Part shown: in pieces, positions 6,288-11,038 of the stretch
How positions within the stretch are numbered: the stretch's first letter is position 1
Layout: each line of letters starts with the position of its first letter
Assembly: GCA_030040695.1 (NCBI GenBank)
Contig: JASHTE010000284.1
Coordinates: forward strand, 1 to 11,038
Length of the DNA stretch: 11,038 nucleotides
From: Vulcanimicrobiota bacterium
GTDB taxonomy: Bacteria; Vulcanimicrobiota; Vulcanimicrobiia; Vulcanimicrobiales; Vulcanimicrobiaceae
Direction of reading: 5' to 3'
Notes under the pieces: model-generated
Database searches by the model: none
The model's input: only the letters and a program-made list of their open reading frames with translations
What the model was told of the DNA's origin: nothing
Made by a program: the position numbers and the translations under genes

Positions 6288-7484
6288 ATGCGCGCGGCTA
6301 AGGTTCTTCTCGGACTGGCGACGGGATGTACGCTGGGCTACCTCGGAGCACGCACGTACGAAGCGCTCTGCGAGCTGCGCGCCCCCGAGCGTAGCCCGAA
6401 GGACGATGCGGCGAGTTACGGCCGCACACGGCGCGCGCTCGAAGTCGCCGATACACTACGCGGTCTCTGTGGTGCGATCGCGCTGGCATATGGGCCCCTC
6501 GGCGAGCGCGTCGACCGTGTGACGCTCCATGCGCCGCCCTGGCTGCGTCCAGCGCTCTTCGTCGCGCCGCTCTCTCTCGGCGGCGCCGTGCTCGAGCTTC
6601 CGGCGTCGTTCGTCGGCGACTACGTGCTCGAGCGGCGATACGGTCTCACCGAGCAGTCGCCGGAGGCCTGGCTCTCCGACTACGTAAAAGGCGTACTCGT
6701 TTCGACCGCCATCACGACGTTCGCAGCGTCGCTGCTCGGGGCAGCGGTGCGCAGGACGCCGCGCTGGTGGCCGCTCTTCGCGACGCTCGGCGCGCTGCCG
6801 CTCTTCATCGCAGGCAGCATCGTCGTGCCGGTGTACGTTCTGCCCCTCTTCAACACGTTTGTAGCGCTGCAGGGCCCGCTCGAAACGCGCCTTCGCGCGC
6901 TCGCGTCGCGTTACGGCGTCGGCGACGCAGAGATCCTCACCATGGATATGAGTCGGCAGACCCGCAAGGCGAACGCCTTCGTCACCGGCATCGCCCACAC
7001 GCACCGCATCGTCCTCGGCGACACGCTCGTCGACAAATTTCCCGGCGATGAGACCGAGTTCGTCGTCGCTCACGAGCTCGGGCACTACGTCTCCAAAGAC
7101 GTGTGGCGCCTCATCGGGCTCGGAGACGTGCTCGCCGGTGCGCTCTTCTTCATCGCAAATGCCGTCAGTGGCCCACGGAGCGGGATGCGCGACCGTCCGA
7201 TCGTTCTCGCGCGTCTCTACGCCACCATGCTCTTCGCGACGCAACTCTTGCGGCCGTTGCTGTTCGCCTTCACCCGCTCTCGCGAGGCCGCTGCCGACCG
7301 CTTCGCCGTCGAGGCGACGCGCAATCCTCGCTCCGGCGCGGCCGCCTTTCGCCGCCTACGCGAGCAGAATCTCGCAGAAGACGAAGTGCCGCTGTGGTAC
7401 GAGCTCTTCTTCAGCTCCCACCCGTCGCTGAAGTCACGGATCGAGACCCTCGAAGCCATGCCGCCAACTCCGTCTTCCGCGTAG
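6288..7484 (+). CDS. Ste24/CAAX-type M48 family integral membrane zinc metalloprotease
   Basis: A 398-residue M48A protease with both halves of the Ste24 architecture. The N-terminal membrane part has hydrophobic segments near 4-20, 86-108, 135-153 and 163-188 and the family sequence 'LERRYGLTEQSPEAWLSDYV' (114-133). The catalytic domain follows: 'ANAFVTGIAHTHRIVLGDTL' (228-247), HELGH (262-266) with zinc ligands His262 and His266 and catalytic Glu263, two more hydrophobic stretches (about 280-292 and 308-327), the third-ligand motif 'SREAAADRFA' (331-340, Glu333), and 'SHPSLKSRIE' (377-386). In eukaryotes Ste24 cleaves prenylated CAAX proteins and clears translocon clogs. Bacterial homologues are probably membrane quality-control proteases, but no substrate can be read from here. 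The start at ATG 6288 has only weak GAGAG before it. Its last 74 bases overlap, on the opposite strand, the end of the FolK-FolE2 gene. Confidence 0.92.
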   Translation: MRAAKVLLGLATGCTLGYLGARTYEALCELRAPERSPKDDAASYGRTRRALEVADTLRGLCGAIALAYGPLGERVDRVTLHAPPWLRPALFVAPLSLGGAVLELPASFVGDYVLERRYGLTEQSPEAWLSDYVKGVLVSTAITTFAASLLGAAVRRTPRWWPLFATLGALPLFIAGSIVVPVYVLPLFNTFVALQGPLETRLRALASRYGVGDAEILTMDMSRQTRKANAFVTGIAHTHRIVLGDTLVDKFPGDETEFVVAHELGHYVSKDVWRLIGLGDVLAGALFFIANAVSGPRSGMRDRPIVLARLYATMLFATQLLRPLLFAFTRSREAAADRFAVEATRNPRSGAAAFRRLREQNLAEDEVPLWYELFFSSHPSLKSRIETLEAMPPTPSSA

Positions 7485-8844
7485 TCGTATCGCCGCTCAA
7501 CTCGGTGCGGAACTCGCCGAAACAACCAAACGCCTCGGCGAACGCATCGTGCTTGTGAATCGACTCTTCGTTTCGCTGGCTCGCAAAGAGAAAGTCGTCG
7601 TCGCCGAAGCTCTCGTACGTCTCGAGCGTGCGAGCGACGATCGCACGGACGACGTCTTCGACGAAGCGCGGGTTGCGATGCGCCTTGTTGACGACGAAGT
7701 ACTCGTCGGGTCGTTTCAACAGGTCGTAGGTCTCGCTCGACATCGCGCCTTCGACGATCTCGACGAGGTCCTCGATACGAACGGTGGAGAGCCGCTCGTT
7801 CGACGTGCCGAGGAGCACGGTGCCGCGGCCGCGCTGATTGTGCGTCGCGCTCGGCACGACCTCGAGCACGCGCTGCGCCTGCGCCTCGCTGAACCCGGCA
7901 TCGCGAAGCTCCTGAAAGGAACGCTCGCGGATCATTCCCTGCGCGCACGGACAGGCCGTCATACCCTCGGCCTCGACCCCGACGGCGCGTCGCGCTGCGT
8001 GCCTGCTCGCGTGCGCGATGCCGACGAGCGTGTACGTCTCCTCACCGCGCTTCCCGCTGACGGGCGTCCAGCGCTCCAGGGCGAAGTCGGCCCGCAATTG
8101 CACTTCAGCTTCGTCCGCCTCCTGCGTCGCGACGATTTCGCGCGCAACGCTCTCGGCGAGTCGCTCGATGGGCATCGCCGGCTGCTCTCGCGCGAGAACG
8201 TCGAGCGTCGCTTCCTCGAGATTCTCAACGAAGCGCGACATATGGACGCCGGAGCGATCGCCGCGAAGATCTGCGACCATCGAGAATTCGCCATTGAAGA
8301 CACCGCTTTTCCCGTCGACATCGAGGCGAAGGATGCGCCGCACGCGTGCGACGCCCGCTCGATTCAGCGCGATGCGCACGTCGGGAATCTCCCGCTGGCG
8401 ATCGGTGCGAAAGCGCAATCCTTGCTCGACCCTCCGGATGGGCGTTCCGTTGGTAGCGCGCGGAGGCTCGCCGTACGCAGGCGCGATCTCGGCGAGCGGC
8501 ACGAGGTTATACGGGCGCTGCGCCAACTGCGGGTGAATCCAATCGTCGAAGACGAGCAAGTCGATGTCGATCGGCCTCGCAGCAAGGCGCTGCATCGAAG
8601 CGCGCCCGACCGCCCGCTGGAGCTCGCCGAGTCGCACGAGGAACGCCGCGCGATCCTCCTCCGTCTCGAGTTCCGCTGCAACGTTGAGGAAGGGCGGGCC
8701 CTCGGCTCCCTCCGCGGCCGGGCTTTCATAGAACGCTGATACCGCCGATATGCGCGCGCGCGAGCGCAACCGCTGGAGCGCAGCGAGGATGTTCGCCCGC
8801 CGATCGCCCAGGTTCGAGCCTATGCCGAGAAAGACGCGATGCAT
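7411..8844 (-). CDS. Bifunctional folate enzyme: FolK (HPPK) fused to GTP cyclohydrolase I type IB (FolE2/MptA family)
   Basis: A 477-residue protein in one open frame. Residues 1-148 are 6-hydroxymethyl-7,8-dihydropterin pyrophosphokinase: 'FLGIGSNLGDR' (5-15), 'FLNVA' (52-56) and 'RPIDIDLL' (90-97) with metal-binding Asp93 and Asp95. From about 152 ('EIPDVRIALNRAGVARVRR') to 440 is GTP cyclohydrolase IB: 'GVHMSRF' (199-205), 'GMTACPCAQ' (294-302) with the metal-ligand cysteine region, 'THNQRG' (334-339) and 'ESIHKHDAF' (427-435). The CPCAQ form looks closer to archaeal MptA than to typical bacterial FolE2. Together they cover the first pterin step from GTP and the pyrophosphorylation step, leaving the aldolase (FolB) to another gene. 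ATG 8844 starts directly at the FolK domain. A GTG at 8379 with GGGAG 9 bases upstream could in principle also start a separate FolE2, though it would cut the conserved IPDV. The tail overlaps the M48 gene antisense by 74 bp. Confidence 0.92.
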   Translation of the reverse strand: MHRVFLGIGSNLGDRRANILAALQRLRSRARISAVSAFYESPAAEGAEGPPFLNVAAELETEEDRAAFLVRLGELQRAVGRASMQRLAARPIDIDLLVFDDWIHPQLAQRPYNLVPLAEIAPAYGEPPRATNGTPIRRVEQGLRFRTDRQREIPDVRIALNRAGVARVRRILRLDVDGKSGVFNGEFSMVADLRGDRSGVHMSRFVENLEEATLDVLAREQPAMPIERLAESVAREIVATQEADEAEVQLRADFALERWTPVSGKRGEETYTLVGIAHASRHAARRAVGVEAEGMTACPCAQGMIRERSFQELRDAGFSEAQAQRVLEVVPSATHNQRGRGTVLLGTSNERLSTVRIEDLVEIVEGAMSSETYDLLKRPDEYFVVNKAHRNPRFVEDVVRAIVARTLETYESFGDDDFLFASQRNEESIHKHDAFAEAFGCFGEFRTELSGDTTTRKTELAAWLRGSRSVTSATGGS

Positions 8845-8855
8845 GACGCTTTCAT

Positions 8856-8865
8856 CTTCGCGAAG
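8856..8865. repeat. 10-bp perfect palindrome CTTCGCGAAG between folK-folE2 and manA
   Basis: A perfect inverted repeat in the 57-base gap between two divergent genes. Its position would suit an operator, but a GC-rich 10-mer palindrome can occur by chance and I recognise no known site. Confidence 0.3.
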
Positions 8866-8901
8866 GACCAACGCCTGTCATCGCGTATCGGCAAAGAGCC
8901 G

Positions 8902-9909
8902 ATGAGCGACTCCAACCTCTACCCCTACGTGCTTGAGCCGAAGAAAGCACCTGCGATCTGGGGCGGCGAGCTCTGGCAGTGTTGGGACGAGAACCCCGTG
9001 CGTAACGGACCGCTCGCAGGCAAGAGCGTCGCGGACCTTCGCGCGATGCTCGGCGCACAGTTGCTCGGCTCGATCGACCCGCATAGGCTCTTCCCGATTC
9101 TCACGAAGATTATCACGGCGCACGACTCCCTCTCGGTGCAAGTGCATCCGGACGATGCATACGCGCAACGCGTCGAGCATCAGCCCAACGGGAAGACGGA
9201 GTGCTGGTACATCATGTCCGCGGAGGCGAACGCGCAGCTCGTGCTCGGATGGACGCGCGACACGTCGCGTCGCGAATACGAGCAGCGCGTCGCCGACGGC
9301 ACGCTCGCTGAGCTCCTGCGCCACGTTCCGGTGCGCGCGGGCGACGTCTTCTATCTTCCCGCTGGAACGCTCCACGCGATCGGTGGCGGTATCGTGCTCT
9401 TCGAGACACAACAGGCGAGCGATCTCACCTACCGCATCTTCGATTGGAATCGCCTTGGCACGGACGGCAAACCACGCCCGCTCGCCGTTCAAAAGGCCGC
9501 AGACGTTCTCAACTACCATCGCGGAACCGCGAGCGCAGCCGAGACGATCTCGTACACGTTCGAGTCGCTCGAGCGCACGGCGCTCATCGCCGATACGCAC
9601 TTCATCGTCGAGCACGTCGTCGCTCGCGAGGAGCCGGCTTCCCTTGCAACGCATGACTGCCCGCTCGTCATGATGCCGCTCGACGACGCCCTCGTGCTGC
9701 AATCATCGAACGAAGAGGTGACGCTCGAACCGCACCTGACGGCGCTCGTTCCTGCGGGCGCGCAGCGCTGCTCGGTGCGAGCTGCAGCAGGCGATGCCGC
9801 AGCGTTCATGCTGGTGACCCCTCCGCCGAGCGCCGACTTCCTCGACGCGCAATTGCTCGCGGCGGGCATCGATCAAAGCCGCATCGAGCGATTCCTGGAG
9901 CAATTTTGA
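8902..9909 (+). CDS. manA: Class I mannose-6-phosphate isomerase
   Basis: A 335-residue zinc-dependent cupin enzyme that interconverts fructose-6-phosphate and mannose-6-phosphate, feeding GDP-mannose for glycans and polysaccharides. Family landmarks: 'PKKAPAIWGGELW' (13-25), 'LSVQVHPDD' (77-85) with ligands Gln80 and His82, 'GKTECWYI' (97-104) with Glu100, 'YLPAGTLHAIGGG' (151-163) with His158, and 'QQASDLTYRIFDWNR' (170-184). The length fits the short bacterial form. The start at 8902 is chosen because 'YPYVLEPKKAP' is the usual beginning and AAAGAG precedes it. The frame is open from ATG 8839, but that would overlap the start of the divergent folK gene. The gap to folK is 57 bases. The stop overlaps the next gene's start, so it is cotranscribed with lysA, although the two reactions are not in one pathway. 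Confidence 0.93.
   Translation: MSDSNLYPYVLEPKKAPAIWGGELWQCWDENPVRNGPLAGKSVADLRAMLGAQLLGSIDPHRLFPILTKIITAHDSLSVQVHPDDAYAQRVEHQPNGKTECWYIMSAEANAQLVLGWTRDTSRREYEQRVADGTLAELLRHVPVRAGDVFYLPAGTLHAIGGGIVLFETQQASDLTYRIFDWNRLGTDGKPRPLAVQKAADVLNYHRGTASAAETISYTFESLERTALIADTHFIVEHVVAREEPASLATHDCPLVMMPLDDALVLQSSNEEVTLEPHLTALVPAGAQRCSVRAAAGDAAAFMLVTPPPSADFLDAQLLAAGIDQSRIERFLEQF
9897..9900 (+). promoter_or_regulatory. Ribosome binding site GGAG for the TTG start of lysA
   Basis: GGAG lies 5 bases before TTG 9906, inside the last codons of manA. It supports TTG as the real start despite the rare start codon. Confidence 0.6.
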
Positions 9910-11038
9910 AGCTCGGCGGCGTCGAAGCGGAGGCCCTCGCCGAACGGTACGCAACGCCCTTGCTCGTCATCGATCTCGGCGAGGTGGATGCCGCAATCGC
10001 GCGCTGCCGTGCAGTCTGCGATCCACACGGCATCGAGATCGCGTACGCTGGAAAGGCGCTGCTCGTCGTCGCGTTCGCGCGCTTCATCGCTGAGCGCGGT
10101 TTGAATCTCGATGTCTGCTCGATCGGAGAACTCGTCACAGCCGAACGTGGAGGAGTTCCGGCGGAACGCATCACGCTGCACGGCTGCGGGAAGAGCGACG
10201 AGGAGCTCGAGGCCGCGGCTGCAGCACGTGTCGGCCGCATCGTCGTCGACGGCGTCGAAGAGCTCGAGCGCCTGACGCACGTCACGCGTTCGAAAGCACC
10301 GCTTCGCGCCTTGCTGCGCTTGAACCCGGGTGTCGAGGCGCACACGCACGCGTTCGTGCGCACCGGTGGTGAGGATACGAAGTTTGGAATCACGCCGCGC
10401 GACGAGAGTGCCGCACGAGCGATTCTGCGCAATGCAAACGGGCTGCGCTTTGCCGGCCTCCACGCCCATATCGGTTCGCAGATTTACGAACCCGGAGCGT
10501 ATGTCGCGGTCGCCGAGGCGCTCGTCCAGGCGTCGGCGCGCTTCGCACGTGACGGGTTTGCCACCGAAGAGATCGTGATCGGAGGCGGCTTCGGCGTAAT
10601 GACCGACCCCGACCGCCCAAACGAGCGCATCGATTTTCGAGCGACGATCGACGCGGTCGTATCCGCGGTCGCCGCCGCTGCCGCGCGCGTCCGCGTTCCG
10701 CCGCCACGTCTCGGAATCGAGCCGGGGCGCATGCTCGTCGGACCCGCCGGGACGACGCTCTACCGGGTCCGCGCGGTGAAGCGCCAGGCACGACGCACCT
10801 TTGTCGTCGTCGACGGCGGCCTCTACGAGAATCCGCGCCCGGCACTCTACGGCGCCTCGCATCACGTCGTCGCCGCCTCGCGGCCGAACCTCGATCTTCA
10901 AGAGGTTGTGCTGTGCGGGCGCTCGTGCGAGAATGACGTCCTCGGCCGCGCGATGCTTCCGAGCTCGCTGCGTGAAGGGGATCTCGTCGCGATGACCGTC
11001 ACCGGCGCCTACACCTACAGCATGGCGAGCAACTACAA
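9906..11038 (+). CDS. lysA: Diaminopimelate decarboxylase, partial (runs off the right edge)
   Basis: 377 codons of a fold-type III PLP enzyme that decarboxylates meso-diaminopimelate to lysine, the last step of the DAP pathway. Landmarks: 'IAYAGKAL' (45-52) with Lys50 as the PLP lysine (usually YA.KAN), 'LDVCSIGEL' (68-76), 'HGCGKSDEEL' (92-101), 'HAHIGSQI' (186-193), 'GGGFG' (226-230), 'EPGRMLVGPAG' (272-282), 'CEND' (341-344) with Cys341, and 'GAYTYSMASNY' close to the edge (Tyr369/Tyr371). The last 30-40 residues are probably missing. The start is TTG 9906, which overlaps the manA stop as TTGA and has GGAG 5 bases upstream. The next possible start (GTG at codon 27) would remove the conserved 'YATPLLVID' segment. 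The altered pyridoxal motif means a related decarboxylase cannot be fully excluded, but the CEND and GAYTYSMASNY motifs favour LysA. Confidence 0.9.
   Translation, partial: MKLGGVEAEALAERYATPLLVIDLGEVDAAIARCRAVCDPHGIEIAYAGKALLVVAFARFIAERGLNLDVCSIGELVTAERGGVPAERITLHGCGKSDEELEAAAAARVGRIVVDGVEELERLTHVTRSKAPLRALLRLNPGVEAHTHAFVRTGGEDTKFGITPRDESAARAILRNANGLRFAGLHAHIGSQIYEPGAYVAVAEALVQASARFARDGFATEEIVIGGGFGVMTDPDRPNERIDFRATIDAVVSAVAAAAARVRVPPPRLGIEPGRMLVGPAGTTLYRVRAVKRQARRTFVVVDGGLYENPRPALYGASHHVVAASRPNLDLQEVVLCGRSCENDVLGRAMLPSSLREGDLVAMTVTGAYTYSMASNY

Noticed and set aside
7549..8739. Plus-strand open frame of 396 codons opposite folK-folE2
   Set aside because: It has Arg/Asp/Glu/Leu-rich antisense composition without family motifs, while the opposite strand carries two complete enzyme domains.
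9873..10901. Minus-strand open frame of 342 codons opposite lysA
   Set aside because: It is the mirror of the lysA coding frame. It shows no recognisable domain, and lysA motifs are clear on the plus strand.
1..11038. Defence island, CRISPR array, prophage or insertion sequence
   Set aside because: No spacer-repeat pattern, transposase, integrase or effector nuclease set is visible; the Uma2 fragment alone is not evidence of a defence system.

Overview
The window is GC-rich bacterial DNA, densely packed with genes on both strands and with very short intergenic gaps. Two of the junctions between neighbouring genes are 4-base start/stop overlaps. I see no rRNA, tRNA, CRISPR array, phage gene or transposase. 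The gene set (an archaeal-flavoured GTP cyclohydrolase of the FolE2/MptA family fused to FolK, an Mrp ATPase with an N-terminal DUF1858 domain, and a PDZ/multi-helix/GAF membrane protein) and the base composition would fit Vulcanimicrobiota (formerly Eremiobacterota/WPS-2). That placement is an inference from recall, not a measurement.

Layout, left to right. Bases 1-167 (minus) hold the tail side of a Uma2/DUF820 PD-(D/E)XK gene that has lost its 5' part and abuts the stop codon of the next gene. At 168-1904 (minus) is a large membrane protein with a PDZ-like domain and a GAF-like domain. It is joined by a GTGA overlap to a glutamate-1-semialdehyde aminomutase family gene (1901-3175, minus). 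Divergent from that pair is an Mrp/ApbC-type iron-sulfur carrier ATPase (3235-4326, plus). Next come a small exported histidine-rich protein (4355-4654, minus) with a repeat-containing leader, and a YtcJ-like amidohydrolase (4755-6260, minus). A Ste24-type M48 membrane protease (6288-7484, plus) starts 27 bases away from the amidohydrolase, divergently, and overlaps tail-to-tail with a FolK-FolE2 fusion (7411-8844, minus). Divergent from the fusion is a class I mannose-6-phosphate isomerase (8902-9909, plus). It is joined by a TTGA overlap to diaminopimelate decarboxylase (9906 to the right edge, plus).

Most of the genes are housekeeping: tetrapyrrole, folate, lysine/peptidoglycan, mannose-phosphate and Fe-S metabolism, plus membrane proteolysis. 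No single pathway unites them, and I do not see a defence island or a biosynthetic cluster. The more unusual items are the fused folate enzyme, the Mrp protein whose only CXXC is in an added N-terminal domain, the small exported protein with a duplicated His module, the HemL-like enzyme with several altered signature motifs, and the Uma2 remnant.
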